Source: Tachypleus tridentatus (Eukaryota > Arthropoda > Merostomata > Xiphosura > Limulidae). Taken from it: 64,000 nt of DNA. Below the pieces are notes generated by a model. That model saw only the letters and a list, made by a program, of their open reading frames with translations, was not told the origin of the DNA and made no database searches. Shown here piece by piece: positions 1 to 14,800 of this stretch. Positions within the stretch are counted from its first letter, which is position 1. Every line of letters starts with the position of its first letter. The stretch covers positions 3,534,001 through 3,598,000 of the forward strand of contig NC_134825.1 of assembly GCF_004210375.1 (NCBI RefSeq). The letters run 5' to 3'. A program made the position numbers and the translations under genes.

Positions 1-2369
1 CTAACAGAACAGTGGAGATTTCTAATAACTAACAGAACAGTGGAGATTTCTAATAACTAACAGAACAGTGGAGATTTCTAATAACTAACAGAACAGTGGA
101 GATTTCTAATAACTAACAGAACAGTGGAGATTTCTAATAACTAACAGAACAGTGGAGATTTCTAATAACTAACAGAACAGTGGAGATTTCTAATAACTAA
201 CAGAACAGTGGAGATTTCTAATAACTAACAGAACAGTGGAGATTTCTAATAACTAACTAACAGAACTAACAGAACAGGAGATTTCTAATAACTAACAGAA
301 TAGTGGAGATTTCTAATAACTAACAGAATTTCTAGTGGAGATTTCTAACTAACAGAACAGTAATTTCTAATAACTAACAGAACAGTGGAGATTTCTAATA
401 ACTAACAGAACAGTGGAGATTTCTAATAACTAACAGAACAGTGGAGATTTCTAATAACTAACAGAACAGTGGAGATTTCTAATAACTAACAGAACAGTGG
501 AGATTTCTAATAACAGAACAGTGGAGATTTCTAATAACTAACAGAACAGTGGAGATTTCTAATAACTAACAGAACAGTGGAGATTTCTAATAACTAACAG
601 AATAGTGGAGATTTCTAATAACTAACAGAACAGTGGAGATTTCTAATAACTAACAGAACAGTGGAGATTTCTAATAACTAACAGAACAGTGGAGATTTCT
701 AATAACTAACAGAACAGTGGAGATTTCTAATAACTAACAGAACAGTGGAGATTTCTAATAACTAACAGAACAGTGGAGATTTCTAATAACTAACAGAACA
801 GTGGAGATTTCTAATAACTAACAGAACAGTGGAGATTTCTAATAACTAACAGAACAGTGGAGATTTCTAATAACTAACAGAACAGTGGAGATTTCTAATA
901 ACTAACAGAACAGTGGAGATTTCTAATAACTAACAGAACAGTGGAGATTTCTAATAACTAACAGAACAGTGGAGATTTCTAATAACTAACAGAACAGTGG
1001 AGATTTCTAATAACTAACAGAACAGTGGAGATTTCTAATAACTAACAGAACAGTGGAGATTTCTAATAACTAACAGAACAGTGGAGATTTCTAATAACTA
1101 ACAGAACAGTGGAGATTTCTAATAACTAACAGAACAGTGGAGATTTCTAATAACTAACAGAACAGTGGAGATTTCTAATAACTAACAGAACAGTGGAGAT
1201 TTCTAATAACTAACAGAATTTCTAATAACTAACAGAACAGTGGAGATGGAGATTTCTAATAACTAACAGAAGAGAACAGTGGAGATTTCTAATAACTAAT
1301 TTCTAATAGTGGAGATTTCTAATAACTAACAGAACAGTGGAGATTTCTAATAACTAACAGAACAGTGGAGATTTCTAATAACTAACAGAACAGTGGAGAT
1401 TTCTAATAACTAACAGAACAGTGGAGATTTCTAATAACTAACAGAACAGTGGAGATTTCTAATAACTAACAGAACAGTGGAGATTTCTAATAACTAACAG
1501 AACAGTGGAGATTTCTAATAACTAACAGAACAGTGGAGATTTCTAATAACTAACAGAACAGTGGAGATTTCTAATAACTAACAGAATAGTGGAGATTTCT
1601 AATAACTAACAGAACAGTGGAGATTTCTAATAACTAACAGAACAGTGGAGATTTCTAATAACTAACAGAACAGTGGAGATTTCTAATAACTAACAGAACA
1701 GTGGAGATTTCTAATAACTAACAGAAGATTTCTAATAACTAGAACAGTGGAGATTTCTAATAACTAACAGGAGATTTCTAATAACTAACAGAACAGTGGA
1801 GATTTCTAATAACTAACAGAATAGTGGAATAGATTTCTAATAACTAAGAATAGTGGAGATTTCTAATAACAGAATAGTGGAGATTTCTAATAACTAACAG
1901 AACAGTGGAGATTTCTAATAACTAACAGAACAGTGGAGATTTCTAATAACTAACAGAACAGTGGAGATTTCTAATAACTAACAGAACAGTGGAGATTTCT
2001 AATAACTAACAGAACAGTGGAGATTTCTAATAACTAACAGAACAGTGGAGATTTCTAATAACTAACAGAATAGTGGAGATTTCTAATAACTAACAGAACA
2101 GTGGAGATTTCTAATAACTAACAGAACAGTGGAGATTTCTAATAACTAACAGAACAGTGGAGATTTCTAATAACTAACAGAACAGTGGAGATTTCTAATA
2201 ACTAACAGAACAGTGGAGATTTCTAATAACTAACAGAACAGTGGAGATTTCTAATAACTAACAGAACAGTGGAGATTTCTAATAACTAACAGAACAGTGG
2301 AGATTTCTAATAACTAACAGAACAGTGGAGATTTCTAATAACTAACAGAATAGTGGAGATTTCTAATAA
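1..2369. repeat. 28-bp tandem minisatellite
   Basis: Head-to-tail copies of a 28-bp unit that begins CTAACAGAACAG and ends TTTCTAATAA fill the window from its first base to the N run, about 84 unit lengths. Most copies are identical. The common variant is AACAG to AATAG. Scrambled or partial units cluster near 241-370, 1213-1320 and 1722-1880, as expected from unequal exchange or replication slippage. The period is not a multiple of 3 and the unit carries stops, so it is not coding. It shares no recognisable unit with the array beyond the gap. The left end lies outside the window. Confidence 0.97.
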
Positions 2370-2869
2370 NNNNNNNNNNNNNNNNNNNNNNNNNNNNNNN
2401 NNNNNNNNNNNNNNNNNNNNNNNNNNNNNNNNNNNNNNNNNNNNNNNNNNNNNNNNNNNNNNNNNNNNNNNNNNNNNNNNNNNNNNNNNNNNNNNNNNNN
2501 NNNNNNNNNNNNNNNNNNNNNNNNNNNNNNNNNNNNNNNNNNNNNNNNNNNNNNNNNNNNNNNNNNNNNNNNNNNNNNNNNNNNNNNNNNNNNNNNNNNN
2601 NNNNNNNNNNNNNNNNNNNNNNNNNNNNNNNNNNNNNNNNNNNNNNNNNNNNNNNNNNNNNNNNNNNNNNNNNNNNNNNNNNNNNNNNNNNNNNNNNNNN
2701 NNNNNNNNNNNNNNNNNNNNNNNNNNNNNNNNNNNNNNNNNNNNNNNNNNNNNNNNNNNNNNNNNNNNNNNNNNNNNNNNNNNNNNNNNNNNNNNNNNNN
2801 NNNNNNNNNNNNNNNNNNNNNNNNNNNNNNNNNNNNNNNNNNNNNNNNNNNNNNNNNNNNNNNNNNNNN
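2370..2869. other. Assembly gap of exactly 500 N
   Basis: Exactly 500 undetermined bases separate two unrelated tandem arrays. The round number suggests a scaffolding placeholder rather than a measured distance, so the true distance, and even the adjacency of the two arrays, is unproven. Confidence 0.95.
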
Positions 2870-5800
2870 TTAAAGATATCTTTATTGTTTAACTTGACTA
2901 TTACAACGCAACAACGTGTTAATTGTATAAATACAATCATAGTTTTATAATATTGTTAAAGATATCTTTATTGTTTAACTTGACTATTACAACACAACAA
3001 CGTGTTAATTGTATAAATACAATCATAGTTTTATAATAGTGTTAAAGATATCTTTATTGTTTAACTTGACTATTACAACACAACAACGTGTTAATTGTAT
3101 AAATACAATCATAGTTTTATAATATTGTTAAAGATATCTTTATTGTTTAACTTGACTATTACAACGCAACAACGTGTTAATTGTATAAATACAATCATAG
3201 TTTTATAATATTGTTAAAGATATCTTTATTGTTTAACTTGACTATTACAACGCAACAACGTGTTAATTGTATAAATACAATCATAGTTTTATAATATTGT
3301 TAAAGATATCTTTATTGTTTAACTTGACTATTACAACGCAACAACGTGTTAATTGTATAAATACAATCATAGTTTTATAATATTGTTAAAGATATCTTTA
3401 TTGTTTAACTTGACTATTACAACACAACAACGTGTTAATTGTATAAATACAATCATAGTTTTATAATATTGTTAAAGATATCTTTATTGTTTAACTTGAC
3501 TATTACAACGCAACAACGTGTTAATTGTATAAATACAATCATAGTTTTATAATATTGTTAAAGATATCTTTATTGTTTAACTTGACTATTACAACGCAAC
3601 AACGTGTTAATTGTTTTATAAATACAAAAGATATCTTTATTGTTTAACTTGACTATTACAACACAACAACGTGTTAATTGTATAAATACAATCATAGTTT
3701 TATAATATTGTTAAAGATATCTTTATTGTTTAACTTGACTATTACAACACAACAACGTGTTAATTGTATAAATACAATCATAGTTTTATAATAGTGTTAA
3801 AGATATCTTTATTGTTTAACTTGACTATTACAACACAACAACGTGTTAATTGTATAAATACAATCATAGTTTTATAATAGTGTTAAAGATATCTTTATTG
3901 TTTAACTTGACTATTACAACACAACAACGTGTTAATTGTATAAATACAATCATAGTTTTATAATATTGTTAAAGATATCTTTATTGTTTAACTTGACTAT
4001 TACAACACAACAACGTGTTAATTGTATAAATACAATCATAGTTTTATAATATTGTTAAAGATATCTTTATTGTTTAACTTGACTATTACAACACAACAAC
4101 GTGTTAATTGTATAAATACAATCATAGTTTTATAATATTGTTAAAGATATCTTTATTGTTTAACTTGACTATTACAACGCAACAACGTGTTAATTGTATA
4201 AATACAATCATAGTTTTATAATATTGTTAAAGATATCTTTATTGTTTAACTTGACTATTACAACGCAACAACGTGTTAATTGTATAAATACAATCATAGT
4301 TTTATAATATTGTTAAAGATATCTTTATTGTTTAACTTGACTATTACAACACAACAACGTGTTAATTGTATAAATACAATCATAGTTTTATAATATTGTT
4401 AAAGATATCTTTATTGTTTAACTTGACTATTACAACGCAACAACGTGTTAATTGTATAAATACAATCATAGTTTTATAATAGTGTTAAAGATATCTTTAT
4501 TGTTTAACTTGACTATTACAACGCAACAACGTGTTAATTGTATAAATACAATCATAGTTTTATAATATTGTTAAAGATATCTTTATTGTTTAACTTGACT
4601 ATTACAACGCAACAACGTGTTAATTGTATAAATACAATCATAGTTTTATAATATTGTTAAAGATATCTTTATTGTTTAACTTGACTATTACAACGCAACA
4701 ACGTGTTAATTGTATAAATACAATCATAGTTTTATAATATTGTTAAAGATATCTTTATTGTTTAACTTGACTATTACAACACAACAACGTGTTAATTGTA
4801 TAAATACAATCATAGTTTTATAATATTGTTAAAGATATCTTTATTGTTTAACTTGACTATTACAACACAACAACGTGTTAATTGTATAAATACAATCATA
4901 GTTTTATAATATTGTTAAAGATATCTTTATTGTTTAACTTGACTATTACAACACAACAACGTGTTAATTGTATAAATACAATCATAGTTTTATAATAGTG
5001 TTAAAGATATCTTTATTGTTTAACTTGACTATTACAACACAACAACGTGTTAATTGTATAAATACAATCATAGTTTTATAATAGTGTTAAAGATATCTTT
5101 ATTGTTTAACTTGACTATTACAACACAACAACGTGTTAATTGTATAAATACAATCATAGTTTTATAATATTGTTAAAGATATCTTTATTGTTTAACTTGA
5201 CTATTACAACACAACAACGTGTTAATTGTATAAATACAATCATAGTTTTATAATATTGTTAAAGATATCTTTATTGTTTAACTTGACTATTACAACGCAA
5301 CAACGTGTTAATTGTATAAATACAATCATAGTTTTATAATATTGTTAAAGATATCTTTATTGTTTAACTTGACTATTACAACGCAACAACGTGTTAATTG
5401 TATAAATACAATCATAGTTTTATAATAGTGTTAAAGATATCTTTATTGTTTAACTTGACTATTACAACGCAACAACGTGTTAATTGTATAAATACAATCA
5501 TAGTTTTATAATATTGTTAAAGATATCTTTATTGTTTAACTTGACTATTACAACACAACAACGTGTTAATTGTATAAATACAATCATAGTTTTATAATAT
5601 TGTTAAAGATATCTTTATTGTTTAACTTGACTATTACAACACAACAACGTGTTAATTGTATAAATACAATCATAGTTTTATAATAGTGTTAAAGATATCT
5701 TTATTGTTTAACTTGACTATTACAACACAACAACGTGTTAATTGTATAAATACAATCATAGTTTTATAATAGTGTTAAAGATATCTTTATTGTTTAACTT

Positions 5801-8800
5801 GACTATTACAACACAACAACGTGTTAATTGTATAAATACAATCATAGTTTTATAATATTGTTAAAGATATCTTTATTGTTTAACTTGACTATTACAACGC
5901 AACAACGTGTTAATTGTATAAATACAATCATAGTTTTATAATATTGTTAAAGATATCTTTATTGTTTAACTTGACTATTACAACACAACAACGTGTTAAT
6001 TGTATAAATACAATCATAGTTTTATAATATTGTTAAAGATATCTTTATTGTTTAACTTGACTATTACAACGCAACAACGTGTTAATTGTATAAATACAAT
6101 CATAGTTTTATAATAGTGTTAAAGATATCTTTATTGTTTAACTTGACTATTACAACACAACAACGTGTTAATTGTATAAATACAATCATAGTTTTATAAT
6201 AGTGTTAAAGATATCTTTATTGTTTAACTTGACTATTACAACACAACAACGTGTTAATTGTATAAATACAATCATAGTTTTATAATAGTGTTAAAGATAT
6301 CTTTATTGTTTAACTTGACTATTACAACACAACAACGTGTTAATTGTATAAATACAATCATAGTTTTATAATATTGTTAAAGATATCTTTATTGTTTAAC
6401 TTGACTATTACAACACAACAACGTGTTAATTGTATAAATACAATCATAGTTTTATAATATTGTTAAAGATATCTTTATTGTTTAACTTGACTATTACAAC
6501 ACAACAACGTGTTAATTGTATAAATACAATCATAGTTTTATAATATTGTTAAAGATATCTTTATTGTTTAACTTGACTATTACAACACAACAACGTGTTA
6601 ATTGTATAAATACAATCATAGTTTTATAATATTGTTAAAGATATCTTTATTGTTTAACTTGACTATTACAACACAACAACGTGTTAATTGTATAAATACA
6701 ATCATAGTTTTATAATATTGTTAAAGATATCTTTATTGTTTAACTTGACTATTACAACACAACAACGTGTTAATTGTATAAATACAATCATAGTTTTATA
6801 ATAGTGTTAAAGATATCTTTATTGTTTAACTTGACTATTACAACACAACAACGTGTTAATTGTATAAATACAATCATAGTTTTATAATATTGTTAAAGAT
6901 ATCTTTATTGTTTAACTTGACTATTACAACACAACAACGTGTTAATTGTATAAATACAATCATAGTTTTATAATAGTGTTAAAGATATCTTTATTGTTTA
7001 ACTTGACTATTACAACACAACAACGTGTTAATTGTATAAATACAATCATAGTTTTATAATAGTGTTAAAGATATCTTTATTGTTTAACTTGACTATTACA
7101 ACGCAACAACGTGTTAATTGTATAAATACAATCATAGTTTTATAATAGTGTTAAAGATATCTTTATTGTTTAACTTGACTATTACAACACAACAACGTGT
7201 TAATTGTATAAATACAATCATAGTTTTATAATAGTGTTAAAGATATCTTTATTGTTTAACTTGACTATTACAACGCAACAACGTGTTAATTGTATAAATA
7301 CAATCATAGTTTTATAATATTGTTAAAGATATCTTTATTGTTTAACTTGACTATTACAACACAACAACGTGTTAATTGTATAAATACAATCATAGTTTTA
7401 TAATATTGTTAAAGATATCTTTATTGTTTAACTTGACTATTACAACGCAACAACGTGTTAATTGTATAAATACAATCATAGTTTTATAATATTGTTAAAG
7501 ATATCTTTATTGTTTAACTTGACTATTACAACACAACAACGTGTTAATTGTATAAATACAATCATAGTTTTATAATATTGTTAAAGATATCTTTATTGTT
7601 TAACTTGACTATTACAACGCAACAACGTGTTAATTGTATAAATACAATCATAGTTTTATAATATTGTTAAAGATATCTTTATTGTTTAACTTGACTATTA
7701 CAACACAACAACGTGTTAATTGTATAAATACAATCATAGTTTTATAATATTGTTAAAGATATCTTTATTGTTTAACTTGACTATTACAACGCAACAACGT
7801 GTTAATTGTATAAATACAATCATAGTTTTATAATATTGTTAAAGATATCTTTATTGTTTAACTTGACTATTACAACACAACAACGTGTTAATTGTATAAA
7901 TACAATCATAGTTTTATAATATTGTTAAAGATATCTTTATTGTTTAACTTGACTATTACAACACAACAACGTGTTAATTGTATAAATACAATCATAGTTT
8001 TATAATATTGTTAAAGATATCTTTATTGTTTAACTTGACTATTACAACGCAACAACGTGTTAATTGTATAAATACAATCATAGTTTTATAATATTGTTAA
8101 AGATATCTTTATTGTTTAACTTGACTATTACAACACAACAACGTGTTAATTGTATAAATACAATCATAGTTTTATAATATTGTTAAAGATATCTTTATTG
8201 TTTAACTTGACTATTACAACGCAACAACGTGTTAATTGTATAAATACAATCATAGTTTTATAATAGTGTTAAAGATATCTTTATTGTTTAACTTGACTAT
8301 TACAACACAACAACGTGTTAATTGTATAAATACAATCATAGTTTTATAATATTGTTAAAGATATCTTTATTGTTTAACTTGACTATTACAACACAACAAC
8401 GTGTTAATTGTATAAATACAATCATAGTTTTATAATAGTGTTAAAGATATCTTTATTGTTTAACTTGACTATTACAACACAACAACGTGTTAATTGTATA
8501 AATACAATCATAGTTTTATAATATTGTTAAAGATATCTTTATTGTTTAACTTGACTATTACAACACAACAACGTGTTAATTGTATAAATACAATCATAGT
8601 TTTATAATATTGTTAAAGATATCTTTATTGTTTAACTTGACTATTACAACGCAACAACGTGTTAATTGTATAAATACAATCATAGTTTTATAATATTGTT
8701 AAAGATATCTTTATTGTTTAACTTGACTATTACAACACAACAACGTGTTAATTGTATAAATACAATCATAGTTTTATAATAGTGTTAAAGATATCTTTAT

Positions 8801-11800
8801 TGTTTAACTTGACTATTACAACACAACAACGTGTTAATTGTATAAATACAATCATAGTTTTATAATATTGTTAAAGATATCTTTATTGTTTAACTTGACT
8901 ATTACAACACAACAACGTGTTAATTGTATAAATACAATCATAGTTTTATAATATTGTTAAAGATATCTTTATTGTTTAACTTGACTATTACAACACAACA
9001 ACGTGTTAATTGTATAAATACAATCATAGTTTTATAATATTGTTAAAGATATCTTTATTGTTTAACTTGACTATTACAACACAACAACGTGTTAATTGTA
9101 TAAATACAATCATAGTTTTATAATATTGTTAAAGATATCTTTATTGTTTAACTTGACTATTACAACACAACAACGTGTTAATTGTATAAATACAATCATA
9201 GTTTTATAATATTGTTAAAGATATCTTTATTGTTTAACTTGACTATTACAACGCAACAACGTGTTAATTGTATAAATACAATCATAGTTTTATAATATTG
9301 TTAAAGATATCTTTATTGTTTAACTTGACTATTACAACGCAACAACGTGTTAATTGTATAAATACAATCATAGTTTTATAATAGTGTTAAAGATATCTTT
9401 ATTGTTTAACTTGACTATTACAACGCAACAACGTGTTAATTGTATAAATACAATCATAGTTTTATAATATTGTTAAAGATATCTTTATTGTTTAACTTGA
9501 CTATTACAACACAACAACGTGTTAATTGTATAAATACAATCATAGTTTTATAATAGTGTTAAAGATATCTTTATTGTTTAACTTGACTATTACAACACAA
9601 CAACGTGTTAATTGTATAAATACAATCATAGTTTTATAATATTGTTAAAGATATCTTTATTGTTTAACTTGACTATTACAACACAACAACGTGTTAATTG
9701 TATAAATACAATCATAGTTTTATAATATTGTTAAAGATATCTTTATTGTTTAACTTGACTATTACAACACAACAACGTGTTAATTGTATAAATACAATCA
9801 TAGTTTTATAATATTGTTAAAGATATCTTTATTGTTTAACTTGACTATTACAACACAACAACGTGTTAATTGTATAAATACAATCATAGTTTTATAATAT
9901 TGTTAAAGATATCTTTATTGTTTAACTTGACTATTACAACACAACAACGTGTTAATTGTATAAATACAATCATAGTTTTATATAGTTTTATAATATTGTT
10001 AAAGATATCTTTATTGTTTAACTTGACTATTACAACACAACAACGTGTTAATTGTATAAATACAATCATAGTTTTATAATAGTGTTAAAGATATCTTTAT
10101 TGTTTAACTTGACTATTACAACACAACAACGTGTTAATTGTATAAATACAATCATAGTTTTATAATATTGTTAAAGATATCTTTATTGTTTAACTTGACT
10201 ATTACAACACAACAACGTGTTAATTGTATAAATACAATCATAGTTTTATAATATTGTTAAAGATATCTTTATTGTTTAACTTGACTATTACAACGCAACA
10301 ACGTGTTAATTGTATAAATACAATCATAGTTTTATAATATTGTTAAAGATATCTTTATTGTTTAACTTGACTATTACAACACAACAACGTGTTAATTGTA
10401 TAAATACAATCATAGTTTTATAATATTGTTAAAGATATCTTTATTGTTTAACTTGACTATTACAACACAACAACGTGTTAATTGTATAAATACAATCATA
10501 GTTTTATAATATTGTTAAAGATATCTTTATTGTTTAACTTGACTATTACAACACAACAACGTGTTAATTGTATAAATACAATCATAGTTTTATAATATTG
10601 TTAAAGATATCTTTATTGTTTAACTTGACTATTACAACGCAACAACGTGTTAATTGTATAAATACAATCATAGTTTTATAATATTGTTAAAGATATCTTT
10701 ATTGTTTAACTTGACTATTACAACACAACAACGTGTTAATTGTATAAATACAATCATAGTTTTATAATATTGTTAAAGATATCTTTATTGTTTAACTTGA
10801 CTATTACAACACAACAACGTGTTAATTGTATAAATACAATCATAGTTTTATAATATTGTTAAAGATATCTTTATTGTTTAACTTGACTATTACAACGCAA
10901 CAACGTGTTAATTGTATAAATACAATCATAGTTTTATAATAGTGTTAAAGATATCTTTATTGTTTAACTTGACTATTACAACACAACAACGTGTTAATTG
11001 TATAAATACAATCATAGTTTTATAATATTGTTAAAGATATCTTTATTGTTTAACTTGACTATTACAACGCAACAACGTGTTAATTGTATAAATACAATCA
11101 TAGTTTTATAATAGTGTTAAAGATATCTTTATTGTTTAACTTGACTATTACAACACAACAACGTGTTAATTGTATAAATACAATCATAGTTTTATAATAT
11201 TGTTAAAGATATCTTTATTGTTTAACTTGACTATTACAACACAACAACGTGTTAATTGTATAAATACAATCATAGTTTTATAATATTGTTAAAGATATCT
11301 TTATTGTTTAACTTGACTATTACAACACAACAACGTGTTAATTGTATAAATACAATCATAGTTTTATAATATTGTTAAAGATATCTTTATTGTTTAACTT
11401 GACTATTACAACACAACAACGTGTTAATTGTATAAATACAATCATAGTTTTATAATATTGTTAAAGATATCTTTATTGTTTAACTTGACTATTACAACGC
11501 AACAACGTGTTAATTGTATAAATACAATCATAGTTTTATAATAGTGTTAAAGATATCTTTATTGTTTAACTTGACTATTACAACACAACAACGTGTTAAT
11601 TGTATAAATACAATCATAGTTTTATAATAGTGTTAAAGATATCTTTATTGTTTAACTTGACTATTACAACACAACAACGTGTTAATTGTATAAATACAAT
11701 CATAGTTTTATAATATTGTTAAAGATATCTTTATTGTTTAACTTGACTATTACAACGCAACAACGTGTTAATTGTATAAATACAATCATAGTTTTATAAT

Positions 11801-14800
11801 ATTGTTAAAGATATCTTTATTGTTTAACTTGACTATTACAACACAACAACGTGTTAATTGTATAAATACAATCATAGTTTTATAATATTGTTAAAGATAT
11901 CTTTATTGTTTAACTTGACTATTACAACACAACAACGTGTTAATTGTATAAATACAATCATAGTTTTATAATATTGTTAAAGATATCTTTATTGTTTAAC
12001 TTGACTATTACAACGCAACAACGTGTTAATTGTATAAATACAATCATAGTTTTATAATATTGTTAAAGATATCTTTATTGTTTAACTTGACTATTACAAC
12101 GCAACAACGTGTTAATTGTATAAATACAATCATAGTTTTATAATAGTGTTAAAGATATCTTTATTGTTTAACTTGACTATTACAACACAACAACGTGTTA
12201 ATTGTATAAATACAATCATAGTTTTATAATATTGTTAAAGATATCTTTATTGTTTAACTTGACTATTACAACACAACAACGTGTTAATTGTATAAATACA
12301 ATCATAGTTTTATAATAGTGTTAAAGATATCTTTATTGTTTAACTTGACTATTACAACACAACAACGTGTTAATTGTATAAATACAATCATAGTTTTATA
12401 ATATTGTTAAAGATATCTTTATTGTTTAACTTGACTATTACAACGCAACAACGTGTTAATTGTATAAATACAATCATAGTTTTATAATATTGTTAAAGAT
12501 ATCTTTATTGTTTAACTTGACTATTACAACGCAACAACGTGTTAATTGTATAAATACAATCATAGTTTTATAATATTGTTAAAGATATCTTTATTGTTTA
12601 ACTTGACTATTACAACACAACAACGTGTTAATTGTATAAATACAATCATAGTTTTATAATATTGTTAAAGATATCTTTATTGTTTAACTTGACTATTACA
12701 ACACAACAAAACGTGTTAATTGTATAAATACAATCATAGTTTTATAATAGTGTTAAAGATATCTTTATTGTTTAACTTGACTATTACAACACAACAACGT
12801 GTTAATTGTATAAATACAATCATAGTTTTATAATATTGTTAAAGATATCTTTATTGTTTAACTTGACTATTACAACACAACAACGTGTTAATTGTATAAA
12901 TACAATCATAGTTTTATAATATTGTTAAAGATATCTTTATTGTTTAACTTGACTATTACAACACAACAACGTGTTAATTGTATAAATACAATCATAGTTT
13001 TATAATATTGTTAAAGATATCTTTATTGTTTAACTTGACTATTACAACACAACAACGTGTTAATTGTATAAATACAATCATAGTTTTATAATAGTGTTAA
13101 AGATATCTTTATTGTTTAACTTGACTATTACAACACAACAACGTGTTAATTGTATAAATACAATCATAGTTTTATAATATTGTTAAAGATATCTTTATTG
13201 TTTAACTTGACTATTACAACACAACAACGTGTTAATTGTATAAATACAATCATAGTTTTATAATATTGTTAAAGATATCTTTATTGTTTAACTTGACTAT
13301 TACAACACAACAACGTGTTAATTGTATAAATACAATCATAGTTTTATAATAGTGTTAAAGATATCTTTATTGTTTAACTTGACTATTACAACGCAACAAC
13401 GTGTTAATTGTATAAATACAATCATAGTTTTATAATATTGTTAAAGATATCTTTATTGTTTAACTTGACTATTACAACGCAACAACGTGTTAATTGTATA
13501 AATACAATCATAGTTTTATAATAGTGTTAAAGATATCTTTATTGTTTAACTTGACTATTACAACGCAACAACGTGTTAATTGTATAAATACAATCATAGT
13601 TTTATAATAGTGTTAAAGATATCTTTATTGTTTAACTTGACTATTACAACACAACAACGTGTTAATTGTATAAATACAATCATAGTTTTATAATATTGTT
13701 AAAGATATCTTTATTGTTTAACTTGACTATTACAACACAACAACGTGTTAATTGTATAAATACAATCATAGTTTTATAATAGTGTTAAAGATATCTTTAT
13801 TGTTTAACTTGACTATTACAACACAACAACGTGTTAATTGTATAAATACAATCATAGTTTTATAATATTGTTAAAGATATCTTTATTGTTTAACTTGACT
13901 ATTACAACACAACAGTGTGTTAATTGTATAAATACAATCATAGTTTTATAATATTGTTAAAGATATATTTATTGTTTAACTTGACTATTACAAACAAACA
14001 ACGTGTTTATTGTATCAATAGAATCATAGTTTTATAATATTGTTAAAGATATCTTTATTGTTTAACTTGACTATTACAACACAACAACGTGTTAATTGTA
14101 TAAATACAATCATAGTTTTATAATATTGTTAAAGATATCTTTATTGTTTAACTTGACTATTACAACGCAACAACGTGTTAATTGTATAAATACAATCATA
14201 GTTTTATAATATTGTTAAAGATATCTTTATTGTTTAACTTGACTATTACAACGCAACAACGTGTTAATTGTATAAATACAATCATAGTTTTATAATAGTG
14301 TTAAAGATATCTTTATTGTTTAACTTGACTATTACAACACAACAACGTGTTAATTGTATAAATACAATCATAGTTTTATAATAGTGTTAAAGATATCTTT
14401 ATTGTTTAACTTGACTATTACAACACAACAACGTGTTAATTGTATAAATACAATCATAGTTTTATAATAGTGTTAAAGATATCTTTATTGTTTAACTTGA
14501 CTATTACAACACAACAACGTGTTAATTGTATAAATACAATCATAGTTTTATAATATTGTTAAAGATATCTTTATTGTTTAACTTGACTATTACAACGCAA
14601 CAACGTGTTAATTGTATAAATACAATCATAGTTTTATAATATTGTTAAAGATATCTTTATTGTTTAACTTGACTATTACAACACAACAACGTGTTAATTG
14701 TATAAATACAATCATAGTTTTATAATATTGTTAAAGATATCTTTATTGTTTAACTTGACTATTACAACACAACAACGTGTTAATTGTATAAATACAATCA

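Noticed and set aside
2335-2940. Long frames on both strands across the N run
   Set aside because: They consist almost wholly of undetermined residues and join two unrelated arrays.
9870-10079. Frames of 61-69 codons inside the satellite
   Set aside because: They arise where a 10-bp insertion shifts the 86-bp period; no other monomers keep them open.
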